Source: CAVUXJ01 sp963814975 (GTDB lineage: Bacteria; Acidobacteriota; Vicinamibacteria; Vicinamibacterales; CAVVIG01). Taken from it: a stretch of 64,000 nucleotides of DNA. The notes under the pieces were generated by a model. That model searched no databases and was not told the origin of the DNA. It was given only the letters and a program-made list of their open reading frames with translations. Both the position numbers and the translations under genes were made by a program. Position 1 is the stretch's first letter. Each line of letters begins with the position of its first letter. Positions 34,723-43,732 of this stretch are shown one piece after another. The stretch is taken from the NCBI GenBank assembly GCA_963814975.1, contig CAWFFB010000007.1, positions 62,001-126,000 of the forward strand, given 5' to 3'.

Positions 34723-36384
34723 CTATGCCACTGTCTCTGTCTCCGGAATCGCGCGGTGTATGCCGCGGGCGGTCTTGTGCTTGTAGCTGGCCTCGACGAA
34801 AGCCGCGAACAAGGGATGGGGACGCGTCGGCTTCGACTTGAACTCGGGGTGGAACTGCACGGCGACATACCACGGATGATCGGGCAGCTCCGCGATCTCG
34901 ACGAACTTGCCGTCGGGCGAGCGGCCTGAAATGCGCAGCCCATGCTCCGCCAGCGTCCGCTCGTAGAGACAATTGAACTCGTAGCGGTGGCGGTGCCGCT
35001 CGTGAACGAGGCTTGCGCCGTAGACGCGCGCGGCAAGAGAGCCGGGCGTGAGCTCGCAGGCATAGGAGCCCAATCGCATCGTCCCGCCGAGCTCGTCCAC
35101 ACCCAGCAGATCGCGGAGCTTGTAGATCAACTTGGTCGGCGTCTCCGGCGAACACTCGGTGGAGTCGGCATCGGTGAGTCCGGCGACGTGGCGGGCGTAT
35201 TCAACCGTCGCCCACTGGAACCCGTAACAGATGCCGAAGTACGGGATGCCGCGCTCGCGCGCGATCTGGGCCGCCTGCATCATGCCTCGCGTGCCGCGAT
35301 CGCCGAATCCGCCCGGCACGAGAATGCCGTCCGAGTCGTCCAGCAGCGACAGGCCGTCCGGCGCTTCAAGGGCTTCCGCTTCGATCCACTTGATGTGCAC
35401 CTTGAGCCGGTGCGGAAAACCGCCGTGATAGAGCGCTTCGTTGAGGCTCTTGTAAGAGTCCTCGTATCCGACGTACTTGCCGACGACGTGGACGGTGATG
35501 TGGTCGAGAGGGTTCTTGATGACGCTGACGAGATCCTCCCATGCCTGCATGCGGCGCTCGGACTGGGGAAGATGCAAATATTTCAGCACGATGTCGTCAA
35601 GCCCTTCCGCGGCCAGGACCAGTGGGACCTCATAGATCGTCGCGACGTCCTTGGCGGTGATGACCGCTTCCTCGTTCACGTCGCAGAACAGCGCGATCTT
35701 GCGCTTGATGTCCGGATCCAGGAATCGATCCGTGCGACAGAGCAGGATGTCGGGTTGAATGCCGATCGACCGCAAGTCGCGCACGCTGTGCTGGGTCGGC
35801 TTCGTCTTCAGCTCGCCGGCCGCCCCGATAAACGGGACGAGCGTCAAGTGGACGTAGAGCGAGTTGTCGCGGCCCACGTCCTGGCGAAACTGGCGGATCG
35901 CTTCCAGAAACGGCAGGCTCTCGATGTCGCCGACGGTGCCGCCAATCTCGACGAGCGCGATTTCCGCATCCGCGGTCGCCGCGCGGATCGCGTCCTTGAT
36001 CTCGTTCGTGATATGGGGAATCACCTGGACGGTGCGGCCGAGGTAGTCGCCGCGGCGTTCCTTCTGGATGACGCTTTGATAGATCTTGCCCGTGGTCCAG
36101 TTGGAGTTGCGGGTCGTCAGCGTGTTGGTGAACCGCTCGTAGTGGCCCAGGTCCAGGTCCGTCTCGGCGCCGTCGTCGGTGACGTACACTTCTCCGTGCT
36201 GGTAGGGGCTCATCGTGCCGGGATCGACGTTGATATACGGATCGAACTTGAGAAGCGTGACCTTGTACCCGTGCCCCTCGAGCAGCGCTCCGATCGAGGC
36301 GGCCGCCAGCCCCTTGCCAAGTGAGGACACAACCCCGCCCGTCACGAAAATGTACTTGGTCGCACGCCTCTCCGAATTGATCAT
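34723..36384 (-). CDS. pyrG: CTP synthase
   Basis: Makes CTP from UTP, ATP and glutamine. A 553-residue protein of normal length. N-terminal synthase: IFVTGGVVSSLGKGLAAASIGALLE (P-loop), DPYINVDPGTMSPYQHGEVYVTDDGAETDLDLGHYERF, SLYVHLTLVP. C-terminal class I amidotransferase: GILVPGGFGDRG, YFGICYGFQWATVEYARHV with nucleophile Cys386, and VQFHPEF with the catalytic histidine and glutamate. The nucleophile loop reads GICYGFQ rather than the commoner GICLGMQ. It overlaps the kdsB stop by four bases, so CTP supply is coupled to CMP-KDO synthesis. Confidence 0.97.
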   Translation of the reverse strand: MINSERRATKYIFVTGGVVSSLGKGLAAASIGALLEGHGYKVTLLKFDPYINVDPGTMSPYQHGEVYVTDDGAETDLDLGHYERFTNTLTTRNSNWTTGKIYQSVIQKERRGDYLGRTVQVIPHITNEIKDAIRAATADAEIALVEIGGTVGDIESLPFLEAIRQFRQDVGRDNSLYVHLTLVPFIGAAGELKTKPTQHSVRDLRSIGIQPDILLCRTDRFLDPDIKRKIALFCDVNEEAVITAKDVATIYEVPLVLAAEGLDDIVLKYLHLPQSERRMQAWEDLVSVIKNPLDHITVHVVGKYVGYEDSYKSLNEALYHGGFPHRLKVHIKWIEAEALEAPDGLSLLDDSDGILVPGGFGDRGTRGMMQAAQIARERGIPYFGICYGFQWATVEYARHVAGLTDADSTECSPETPTKLIYKLRDLLGVDELGGTMRLGSYACELTPGSLAARVYGASLVHERHRHRYEFNCLYERTLAEHGLRISGRSPDGKFVEIAELPDHPWYVAVQFHPEFKSKPTRPHPLFAAFVEASYKHKTARGIHRAIPETETVA

Positions 36385-37166
36385 GTTGGTGTCCCTTGCA
36401 CGTTGAACAAACGCCGGACCTGCTCGAGGTCCTGTGGCGTGTCGACGCCGATGGAGTCGTAGGCGGTCTCCACGGTCTTGATCCGAATGCCGTGCTCGAG
36501 CGCCCGGAGCTGCTCGAGCGCTTCGGCGCGCTCGAGCGGCGTCGGATCGAGCGAGGCGAGCAGCATCAGGGCGTGACGCCGATAGGCATACAGCCCGACG
36601 TGGCGGTAGAGCGGCGGCCAGCCGCCGCGCGGATCCCGCGCGAACGGGATCGGCGCCCGGGAAAAATACAGGGCGAAGCCCCCGCGATCGATCACCACCT
36701 TGACGATGTCCGGGTTCGAGAGTTCCGCCGGCGTGAGAATCCGGCGATACAGCGTGGTGATCGAAATCGCCGGATCGGCAAAGGGCGCGATCGCCTCGGA
36801 GATGGCGCGGGAGTCGAGGAGCGGCTCGTCGCCCTGAACGTTGACGACGATGTCGCAGTCGAGCGTCGCGGCGACCTCCGCGAGCCGATCGGTCCCGGTC
36901 AAATGATCCGCGCGGGTGAGGCGGACGTTCCCGCCGAACTCGGCCACCCTGGTCGCGATGCGAAGATCGTCGGTCGCGACGATGACGCGCGACACCGCCG
37001 GGGACGCGGCGGCGCGCCGGTAGACATGCTCGATCATCGGACGGCCGTCGATGTCGGCGAGAGGTTTGCCCGGAAACCGCGTGGAGGCGAATCGAGCGGG
37101 GATGAGAGCGACGACCTGCAGTGGAAGACGGCTATCGGCCTTGGAGTCGGCCGATCCAGGGTGCAC
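36381..37166 (-). CDS. kdsB: CMP-KDO synthetase (3-deoxy-manno-octulosonate cytidylyltransferase)
   Basis: Activates KDO as CMP-KDO for lipid A decoration. About 261 residues: VVALIPARFASTRFPGKPLADI (nucleotide loop), HVYRRAAAS, VIVATDDLRIA, TRADHLTGTDRLAEVA, IVVNVQGDEPL, ISEAIAPF, LYFSRAPIPFARD and a C-terminal LEQLRALEHG, all KdsB hallmarks. The N-terminus carries about 20 residues before the usual VVALIPAR start, so the exact start (GTG at 37166, or 37181) is uncertain. First gene of the kdsB-pyrG-kdsA-kdsD-kdsC-lapB series. Confidence 0.92.
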   Translation of the reverse strand: MHPGSADSKADSRLPLQVVALIPARFASTRFPGKPLADIDGRPMIEHVYRRAAASPAVSRVIVATDDLRIATRVAEFGGNVRLTRADHLTGTDRLAEVAATLDCDIVVNVQGDEPLLDSRAISEAIAPFADPAISITTLYRRILTPAELSNPDIVKVVIDRGGFALYFSRAPIPFARDPRGGWPPLYRHVGLYAYRRHALMLLASLDPTPLERAEALEQLRALEHGIRIKTVETAYDSIGVDTPQDLEQVRRLFNVQGTPT

Positions 37167-37218
37167 GACGAATAGTAGCACACCCCTCCGGCCCGCGTGC
37201 TACGATCCCGGTGATTCG

Positions 37219-37737
37219 ATGAACTGGAAGCGCACGGCGACGTTCGGCGTGGTCGGCGGCGCCCTCGCAGCATGGCTTGCCGGTGCCGCGACCTCCAATC
37301 GCCACGTGGTTGACACGACGATCGCGACGCCGACGCCGGTCGAGTTGCGCGGCGCGGAGCTCGCCGAAGAAATTGCGCGGTTGCGCGAGCGGCTCCATCC
37401 CGTCGTCGCGCCACAGCACCCGGCGCGGAATCTGTTTCAGTTCTCGTCGCGGGGCGCGGCGTCTTCATCCCGCGTCGATCCGCCCGCGCTCGCCCTCAGC
37501 GAAGTCCCCGCGCAGCGGGCGCCCGCAGCGCCACCGTTGACGCTCGTCGGCCTCGCTGAAGATCCGGGTCCGGACGGGCCAATCCGCACCGCCATCATCT
37601 CGGGACTGGGCCAGCTCTTCTTCGTCAAGGAAGGGGACAGTATCGCCGGGCGGTTCCGCGTCCAGCAACTGTCCGGCGAGGTCGCTGAGCTCACCGATCT
37701 CGCCGATTCCACGATCCATCGGCTTGCGCTGAAGTAG
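37219..37737 (+). CDS. PilP/GspC-like periplasmic protein, standalone
   Basis: A 172-residue protein: a short cytoplasmic start, one N-terminal hydrophobic segment (about residues 8-24), a linker containing ARNLFQFSSR, and a C-terminal domain LTLVGLAEDPGPDGPIRTAIISGLGQLFFVKEGDSIAGRFRVQQLSGEVAELTDLADSTIHRLALK. The last part resembles the beta-sandwich of PilP and the HR domain of GspC, including a G...L.FVKEGD.I.G turn. Such domains link inner-membrane platforms to secretins. It is divergent from kdsB and has no other secretion gene beside it; the function is inferred only from similarity of shape. Confidence 0.6.
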   Translation: MNWKRTATFGVVGGALAAWLAGAATSNRHVVDTTIATPTPVELRGAELAEEIARLRERLHPVVAPQHPARNLFQFSSRGAASSSRVDPPALALSEVPAQRAPAAPPLTLVGLAEDPGPDGPIRTAIISGLGQLFFVKEGDSIAGRFRVQQLSGEVAELTDLADSTIHRLALK

Positions 37738-37872
37738 CAGCGCTCGAGCCACGTTGCCGCCGCCGGCTGCTGCTGACAGAATCGCTCCGTGGTTCAACTT
37801 CCCGGCGGCAAGACGTGGGCTCCGCCGGCTTCATTCGCCGAGCGGCGGTAGAATCCGCGGCACCCAGCCCGC

Positions 37873-38754
37873 ATGATCGCCATCATCGTCAATCCGATTG
37901 CCGGGGGCGCCCGGCCCGAGGCTGCGCGCGCGCGGGCAGAGCTGGCAGCGTCGGTGCTCGCCGCATCGCGCGAGGACGGTGAGGTGTTCGTCACCGAACG
38001 CAAGGGGCACGCGCGCGAGCTCGCGAAGGCCGCCATCGACCGCGGCGTCCGTTTGATCGTCGCCTGGGGTGGCGACGGCACGATCAACGAGGTGGGATCG
38101 GCCGCGGTGTTCGGTCAGACGCCCCTGGGCATCGTGCCAGCGGGGTCGGGCAACGGCCTGGCCACGGATCTCGGCGTCAGCCGGCGGCCCGATCGTGCCC
38201 TCAACGAGGCGATCGGCGCCTCGCCGCGCGCCATCGACGCGGGTGAGTTCGGCGGCCGAATGTTCTTCGCGACCGCCGGCGTGGGCTTCGATGCGCACGT
38301 CGCCTCCTGTTTCGATCGAGAGATCGCCGGGCGGCGCGGCCTGTCGACCTACCTGCGGATTTCCACGCGCGAGCTGTTCGCCTACCGACCGTCGACATTC
38401 CGGGTCTGCCAGGACGCCGGTACCTGCGATCGGCGCGCGCTCCTGGTGACCTTCGCAAACGCGTCGCAGTTCGGCAACGGCGCCCGCATCGCCCCCGGCG
38501 CATTGCTGGACGATGGCAGGCTGGATCTGGTCGTCTTCGAGGAGGTCTCGAGGTTTCGGACATTCTGCGCCGTGCCGCGGTTCATGGCCGGGCGCGTCGC
38601 CGGTCTGCGGGGGTGGTCCGTCGAGCAGGTCGAGCGCGCGGCGATCGAGAGCGACCGGCCGATGGCATTTCACGTCGATGGCGAGCCGGTCGAGGGGGGA
38701 ACACGCCTGGAGGCGCGGGTGCATCCGGGAGCGCTCAAGGTGTGCGTTCGCTGA
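37873..38754 (+). CDS. Diacylglycerol/sphingosine kinase family lipid kinase
   Basis: A 293-residue DagK-catalytic domain protein. Motifs: IIVNPIAGGA (N-terminal Asn-Pro), IVAWGGDGTINEV (phosphate loop, GGDGT), LGIVPAGSGNGLATDLGV, and RRALLVTFANASQFGNGARIAPGALLDDGRLDLVVFEEVSR with a C-terminal MAFHVDGEPVEGG. Members phosphorylate diacylglycerol, undecaprenol or sphingosine-like lipids at the inner membrane; YegS-like enzymes act on phosphatidylglycerol. The substrate here is unknown. A 210-base repeat region separates it from serA. Confidence 0.9.
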   Translation: MIAIIVNPIAGGARPEAARARAELAASVLAASREDGEVFVTERKGHARELAKAAIDRGVRLIVAWGGDGTINEVGSAAVFGQTPLGIVPAGSGNGLATDLGVSRRPDRALNEAIGASPRAIDAGEFGGRMFFATAGVGFDAHVASCFDREIAGRRGLSTYLRISTRELFAYRPSTFRVCQDAGTCDRRALLVTFANASQFGNGARIAPGALLDDGRLDLVVFEEVSRFRTFCAVPRFMAGRVAGLRGWSVEQVERAAIESDRPMAFHVDGEPVEGGTRLEARVHPGALKVCVR

Positions 38755-38775
38755 TGGGTAGCTCACGCGTACAGG

Positions 38776-38986
38776 TCTGAAACCTCAAGTCGCAAGTCTC
38801 ATCGGACAGCTGACGCGGGAAAATCTGAAACCTGAAACCTGATCAGACTTCAGGTTTTGAGATTTCAGATTTGCAGATCGGTTCGTTGGCCGGCTTCCGG
38901 AGTCTGTGTTCGCTGATTGAGATAGCTGACACGTACAAGTCTCAAGGCTGATCAGACTCGAGACTTGACACTTGAGACTTGAAACG
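38776..38986. repeat. Two heptamer-unit hairpins between the lipid kinase and serA
   Basis: First hairpin: left units AAATCTG, AAACCTG, AAACCTG then ATCAG; right arm on the minus strand AAATCTG, AAATCTC, AAAACCTG, AAGT (about 38820-38875). Second: AAGTCTC, AAGGCTG, ATCAG, then on the minus strand AAGTCTC, AAGTGTC, AAGTCTC (about 38936-38986). An extra arm (AGGTCTG, AAACCTC, AAGTCGC, AAGTCTC) precedes them at about 38775-38803. The two hairpins share the palindromic tip CTGATCAGAC and lie between convergent genes. Confidence 0.85.
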
Positions 38987-38994
38987 TTCAAGCG

Positions 38995-40587
38995 TCAGAG
39001 TCGCACCAGCCAGGCCTCGCCGACCGCCGGAACCCGGCGGATGGCCCCCAGTGCCGCCTCGAGCGCGCCCGGCTTGCTCGCTTCCTCGTCCACGTTGACG
39101 ACGCCGACAGCGCCCGTCTCGTTGCGGCCCAGCGCGAAGTTCGCGATATTCACGCCGTGGCTGCCGAGAATGGAGCCGACTTCGCCGATCACTCCTGGCT
39201 GGTCCTGATTGCAGATGATCAGCAGCGTGCCGGCGAGCGGCGCCTCGACATTGACTCCCCGCACCGACACCAGCCGCGGGCTGTTCGGTTCGAACACCGT
39301 ACCCTCGGCCCAGCGGTCGCCCTGGCTCGTGTGCAGCTTGATCGAAACCAGGCTCGTGAAGTGCCGCGGCCGCGTGCTCCTCGACTCGATGATCTCGATG
39401 CCCCGCTCCCTGGCGGCCGCGCGGGCATTCACGATCGACACGCCGCCGGCCAGAATCGGTCGAAGCACGCCCGCTGCGGCGCTCGCCGCGAGCACGCCCA
39501 CGGCGCGATTGTCGGCCAGAGCCCCGTAATAGCGAAGCGCGATCGCTTCGATCCGGGCGGCGCCCATCTGGGTCACGATTGCCGCAAGGCTAGCCGCCAG
39601 CCGGAGCCACGGCTGCAGCCGCTGCAGCTCGTCGGGATGCACGGACGGGAAGTTGACGGCATTCCGGACGACGCCGTGGCACAGGAAGTCGCGAACCGAG
39701 GCCGCCGTGTCGAGGCCCACCTGCTCCTGCGCCTCCTCGGTTGACGCGGCGATATGCGGCGTCGCGACGACCTGCGGCAGCTGCGCCAGCGTCCAGTCGA
39801 CCGGCGGTTCGGTCTCGAACACGTCCAGCGCGGCGGCGGCGACGACGCCCTGCTCGATCGCGCGGCGCAGCGCGCCTTCGTCGATCAGATCCCCGCGAGC
39901 GGTGTTGATGATCCGGAGCCCCGGCTTGACGCGCGCGAATCGCTCGTCGTTGAACACGTGGCGCGTCTCGGCGGTGGACGGCAGGTGCAGCGTCAGGAAG
40001 TCGGCGACCTCACAGACCTCATCGAGCGAAAGCAGCTCGACGCCCATGCTCTCCGCCACCTCCTGCGCGATGAACGGATCGTGGGCCACGACCCGCATGC
40101 CGAACGCCCTGGCACGCGGCGCCACCTCCTGGCCGATGCGGCCGAACCCGGCGATGCCGAGCGTCTTTCCCCGCAGCTCGGTGCCGACGAACCGTTTCTT
40201 CTCCCACTTGCCTTGCTTCATCGCCCGATCGGCAGCCGGCACGCCGCGCGCCAGCGCCAGCATCAGCGCGCACGCATGCTCGGCGACACTGATGCTGTTG
40301 GCGCCCGGCGCATTGACGACGAGAATGCCGCGTGCGCTGGCGGCAGGAACGTCGATGTTGTCGACGCCGGTGCCGGCGCGCGCGACGATGCGCAGCTTGG
40401 GAGCGGCGGCAAGCAGATCGGGAGTGACCTGGGTCGCGCTGCGCACCATCAGGGCATCCGCGTCAGCGAGCGCGTGGATGAGATCGGCCGCTGGACGGCC
40501 GCTTCGAGCGTCTACCTGCCAGCCGGACTCGGAGCGAAGCAGCTCGAGGGCTGACTCCGGCAGATCGTCGGCGACTACGATTTTCAG
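38995..40587 (-). CDS. serA: D-3-phosphoglycerate dehydrogenase, long type with ACT domain
   Basis: First committed step of serine synthesis. About 530 residues: N-terminal LKIVVADDLPESALELLR, catalytic domain with RAGTGVDNIDVPAASARGI, Rossmann GIAGFGRIGQEVA, catalytic Arg in NTARGDLIDE, Glu in VFETEP and His in ATPHIAASTEEAQEQVG, then an allosteric substrate-binding domain and a C-terminal ACT domain (LLIICNQDQPGVIGEVGSILGSHGVNIANFALGR). The frame has an upstream stop four codons before a CTG (40587), and no ATG, GTG or TTG until 40449, which would delete the N-terminus; CTG is therefore taken, overlapping the cytochrome stop as CTGA. Confidence 0.93.
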   Translation of the reverse strand: MKIVVADDLPESALELLRSESGWQVDARSGRPAADLIHALADADALMVRSATQVTPDLLAAAPKLRIVARAGTGVDNIDVPAASARGILVVNAPGANSISVAEHACALMLALARGVPAADRAMKQGKWEKKRFVGTELRGKTLGIAGFGRIGQEVAPRARAFGMRVVAHDPFIAQEVAESMGVELLSLDEVCEVADFLTLHLPSTAETRHVFNDERFARVKPGLRIINTARGDLIDEGALRRAIEQGVVAAAALDVFETEPPVDWTLAQLPQVVATPHIAASTEEAQEQVGLDTAASVRDFLCHGVVRNAVNFPSVHPDELQRLQPWLRLAASLAAIVTQMGAARIEAIALRYYGALADNRAVGVLAASAAAGVLRPILAGGVSIVNARAAARERGIEIIESRSTRPRHFTSLVSIKLHTSQGDRWAEGTVFEPNSPRLVSVRGVNVEAPLAGTLLIICNQDQPGVIGEVGSILGSHGVNIANFALGRNETGAVGVVNVDEEASKPGALEAALGAIRRVPAVGEAWLVRL

Positions 40588-41006
40588 GGTCGCCCTTTTT
40601 CAGGTCCGAGGGCGCGCAAGTAGTTCAGGACGCTCCAGAGCTCTTTCGCGGTCATCCTGCCGGCGAAGCCGCGCATCGGCGTGCCCTTGGCGCCGTCGCG
40701 GATGACCGTGAAGATTGCAGCGTCGGTCGAGCCGTGCTTCCACATCTCGTCGGTCAGATCGGCCGGCGGCGGCTTCAGGATCGCGCCGGCCTTGCCGTCG
40801 CCCTTCCCGAGCGGGCCGTGGCACGACAGGCAGTTCTTGGTGTACAGCGCCTTGCCCTCCGCGAGGGTCGTGGCGTTGACCGGAACCGGATTCTTCAATG
40901 CCGCGGCGTCGGCGGATGCGCCGTCCTGCGCGGCGCCATAGGCTGCCGCCCCGAGCGGGAACATCAACACCGATGTGAACAACAGGGTTCGAGAACTCCA
41001 GCGCAT
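40584..41006 (-). CDS. Class I c-type cytochrome
   Basis: A 140-residue exported cytochrome. A signal peptide (WSSRTLLFTSVLMFPLGAAAYG) is followed by a single haem motif CLSCH (about residue 59) in ALYTKNCLSCHGPLGKGDGKAG, and TPMRGFAGRMTAKEL provides the likely methionine ligand. Such proteins carry electrons in the periplasm. AGGAGG lies nine bases upstream of the ATG. It overlaps serA by four bases, so both are probably one transcript; a functional link to serine synthesis is not evident. Confidence 0.9.
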   Translation of the reverse strand: MRWSSRTLLFTSVLMFPLGAAAYGAAQDGASADAAALKNPVPVNATTLAEGKALYTKNCLSCHGPLGKGDGKAGAILKPPPADLTDEMWKHGSTDAAIFTVIRDGAKGTPMRGFAGRMTAKELWSVLNYLRALGPEKGRP

Positions 41007-41330
41007 CGAGCGAGGCCTCCTTGATGGTTCGTGTCCATCAGTATAATCTAGTCGCCGCGACGGCCGGTGCCGTCCCGGCTCGTGCGGTCGCCTGCTGAGA
41101 GCAACCGTCTTTCCACAGAGTTCTCCATCGTTTCTGTGAGATCGCGCGCCCTGTTCAGGGGACCGGACCTGACCGCATTGCAGCCGTCAGGCGCTGCGTA
41201 CGACATCGCTGCGGGCCTCGCTGAAGCTCGCCGCAAGGTGTGATTTCTTCTTTGGGTGGCAGCAGAGCTGTCCACCCGGATGTTCTCGAAGGCTCTCGGC
41301 TGAGAGCCGCGCTGCTCGAATTTCTCGCAT
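41007..41330. other. Divergent gap between the cytochrome gene and icd
   Basis: About 324 bases, likely holding promoters for both directions. On the minus strand TATACT/TAGATT-like hexamers occur near 41040-41050, upstream of the AGGAGG site at about 41016-41022, but no strong -35 is seen. Open frames on the minus strand are chance frames. A small GATGG/CCATC hairpin sits in the cytochrome 5-prime leader. Confidence 0.45.
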
Positions 41331-42662
41331 ATGCCAAACCTCACGACGCTCAAGCCGCCGGCGACCGGCACCGCGATCGTCCGCCGCGATGGAAAACTCG
41401 TGGTCCCCGACAATCCCATCATTCCGTTCATCGAAGGCGACGGCACCGGCCCCGACATCTGGCGGGCCAGCGTCCGCGTGTTGGACGCCGCGGTGGAAAA
41501 GGCCTACGGCGGGAAACGCAAGATTGCCTGGATGGAGGTCTACGCCGGCGGGAAAAGTTTCAAGCAGTTCGACACCTGGCTGCCTGACGAGACCGTCGAG
41601 GCGTTCCGCACCTACCTCGTGGGCATCAAGGGGCCGTTGACGACGCCGGTCGGCGGCGGGATCCGATCCTTGAACGTCGCCCTGCGCCAGCTGCTCGACC
41701 TGTTCGTCTGCCTTCGGCCGGTGCGCTGGTACAAGGGCGTGCCTTCGCCGGTCAAGCATCCGGAACGAGTGGACATGGTGATCTTCCGCGAGAACACGGA
41801 AGACATCTACGCGGGCATCGAGTACGCCGCGGGCACGCCGGAGGCGCAGAGGATTCTGGACTTTCTCGCGAAGGAGTTCCCGAAGGAATTCAAGAAGATC
41901 CGGTTCGGAACCGCCGAGGCGTCGCAGCAGTGGCAGTCGGCGCTCGAAAGCATCGGCGCACCGAAACGGGACGTCGGGGTCCAGGTGGGCATCGGCTTCA
42001 AACCGATCAGCTATCTCGGCACCGAACGCCTCGTGCACAGCGCGCTCTCGTACGCGATTGCGAGCAAGCGCAAGACCCTCACGCTGGTGCACAAGGGCAA
42101 CATCATGAAGTTCACCGAGGGGGCCTTCCGCGACTGGGGCTACCAGGTCGCGAAGACGTTCTTCGGCGCGGTCGAGATCGATGCCGGGCCGTGGTGCCGG
42201 ATTCCCGAGGGAAAACCAGGGGCGGGCCTCGTGATCAAGGACGCCATTGCCGACATCGCCCTCCAACAGGTCCTGACCCGTCCGGAGGAATTCGACGTGA
42301 TCGCCACGCCGAACCTGAACGGGGATTACCTGTCGGATGCGCTTGCCGCGCAGGTGGGCGGCATCGGCATCGCGCCCGGCGGCAACATCAACTACATCAC
42401 CGGCCACGCCATCTTCGAGGCGACCCACGGCACGGCGCCCAAGTACGCCGATCAGGACAAGGTGAACCCCGGGTCCGTGATCCTTTCCGGCGAGATGATG
42501 TTCCGACACCTGGGATGGAACGAGGCCGCAGACCTCGTCGTGAAGGGGATGGATGGCGCCATCGCGTCGAGGCGTGTGACGTACGACTTCGCCCGGCTCA
42601 TGGAAGGCGCGACCGAGCTGAAGACGTCGGTGTTCGGGGACGAAATCATCAAGAACATGTAG
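41331..42662 (+). CDS. icd: NADP-dependent isocitrate dehydrogenase
   Basis: Oxidative decarboxylation of isocitrate to 2-oxoglutarate in the TCA cycle. A 443-residue protein of the dimeric bacterial type: IIPFIEGDGTGPDIW (nucleotide/substrate loop), GPLTTPVGGGIRSLNVALRQ with Ser113 at the position phosphorylated in Escherichia coli, MVIFRENTEDIYAGIEY, LVHKGNIMKFTEGAF, DAIADIALQQVL and GTAPKYADQDKVNPGSVILSGEMMFRHLGW. The ATG at 41331 fits the family start. A short repeat-bearing gap separates it from mdh in the same direction. Confidence 0.96.
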   Translation: MPNLTTLKPPATGTAIVRRDGKLVVPDNPIIPFIEGDGTGPDIWRASVRVLDAAVEKAYGGKRKIAWMEVYAGGKSFKQFDTWLPDETVEAFRTYLVGIKGPLTTPVGGGIRSLNVALRQLLDLFVCLRPVRWYKGVPSPVKHPERVDMVIFRENTEDIYAGIEYAAGTPEAQRILDFLAKEFPKEFKKIRFGTAEASQQWQSALESIGAPKRDVGVQVGIGFKPISYLGTERLVHSALSYAIASKRKTLTLVHKGNIMKFTEGAFRDWGYQVAKTFFGAVEIDAGPWCRIPEGKPGAGLVIKDAIADIALQQVLTRPEEFDVIATPNLNGDYLSDALAAQVGGIGIAPGGNINYITGHAIFEATHGTAPKYADQDKVNPGSVILSGEMMFRHLGWNEAADLVVKGMDGAIASRRVTYDFARLMEGATELKTSVFGDEIIKNM

Positions 42663-42663
42663 A

Positions 42664-42735
42664 TCGTCGGCTTCAGGCGCTTGGCTACCAGGCTGCGGGC
42701 CTGAGCCAAGGCTCAGAGCCCGAGCCGAGAGCCCG
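42664..42735. repeat. Inverted GAGCC-rich arms between icd and mdh
   Basis: GAGCC-based units (GAGCCAAG, GAGCCC, GAGCCGA, GAGCCC, about 42702-42735) follow a partly inverted left arm with CTTGGCT (about 42677-42683) that pairs with AGCCAAG (about 42704-42710). It is shorter and GC-richer than the other loci but has the same layout of a repeated short unit facing an inverted arm. Confidence 0.5.
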
Positions 42736-42747
42736 AGGAGATATTCG

Positions 42748-43678
42748 ATGAACCGGAAGGTAACGGTAGTGGGCGGTGCTGGCAACGTCGGCGCGGCCGT
42801 GGCTCGATGCATCGCGGACAAGGGACTCGCCGACGTCGTCATCGTCGACATCGCCGACCAGAAGGCCGCGGGCGTTGCGCTCGACATCCTCGAATCGTGC
42901 CCGATCACGGGATCCGACAGCCGCGTCATCGGCGGATCCGACTACGCGCAGACGGCGAACTCGGAGGTGGTCGTCATCACCTCCGGCGTCCCGCGCAAGC
43001 CCGGCATGAGCCGCGACGACCTGCTGAACGTCAACTTCGGCATCATGAAGGCGGTCACCGAGCAAGTCGTCAAGTACTCGCCCGATTGCATCATCGTCCC
43101 GGTGGCGAACCCGCTCGATGCCATGTGCCAGGCGGTGTACCGGCTGAGCGGCTTCCCGCGGGAGCGCGTCATCGGCATGGCCGGCGTCCTCGACTCGGCG
43201 CGCATGCGGACCTTCATCGCGATGGAGCTGAACGTCTCGGTTGAGAATGTCCACGCGTTCGTTCTGGGGGGACACGGGGACACCATGGTGCCGCTGCCTC
43301 GGGTACTCGACCGTCGCGGGCGTTCCGATCACCGAGCTCTTGTCGAAGGAGCAGGTGGACGCGATCTGCAAGCGCACCGCCGAGGGAGGCGCCGAGATCA
43401 CGAAGCTGGTCGGGACGAGCGCGTGGTTCGCGCCGGGCGCGGCCGCGGCCGAGATGGTCGAATGCATCCTCAAGGACAAGAAGAAGATCCTGCCGTGCTC
43501 GGTGTTCCTGCAGGGCGAGTATGGCATCCGCGACTTGTTCGTCGGCGTCCCGGTCAAGCTTGGCGCGCGTGGAGCCGAGGAGATCATACAAATCAAGGTG
43601 ACGTCCGAGGAGGATGCCGCGCTCAAGAAATCAGCGGCGGCGGTGAAGGAGCTCGTCGACGTGATCAAGATGGGGTAG
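42748..43678 (+). CDS. mdh: Malate dehydrogenase, LDH-like type (one frameshift)
   Basis: Interconverts malate and oxaloacetate. Motifs of the lactate dehydrogenase-like MDH: VTVVGGAGNVGAAVARCIADKGLADVVIVDIADQK, VVVITSGVPRKPGMSRDDLLNVN (mobile loop arginine), VPVANPLDAM, VIGMAGVLDSARMR and GGHGDTMVPLPR with the catalytic histidine. An extra G near 43300 breaks the frame after VPLPR; the correct reading continues YSTVAGVPITELLSKEQVDAI. Restored length is about 309 residues, normal. Same orientation as icd. Confidence 0.94.
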
Positions 43679-43732
43679 GGTAGCCGGACATTACGTACCT
43701 CAAAGCACCACGGATGCTCGTCCAACGCCGGG

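Noticed and set aside
34942..36324. 460-codon plus-strand open frame across pyrG
   Set aside because: Antisense to an intact, well-conserved CTP synthase; composition is typical of high-GC antisense frames.
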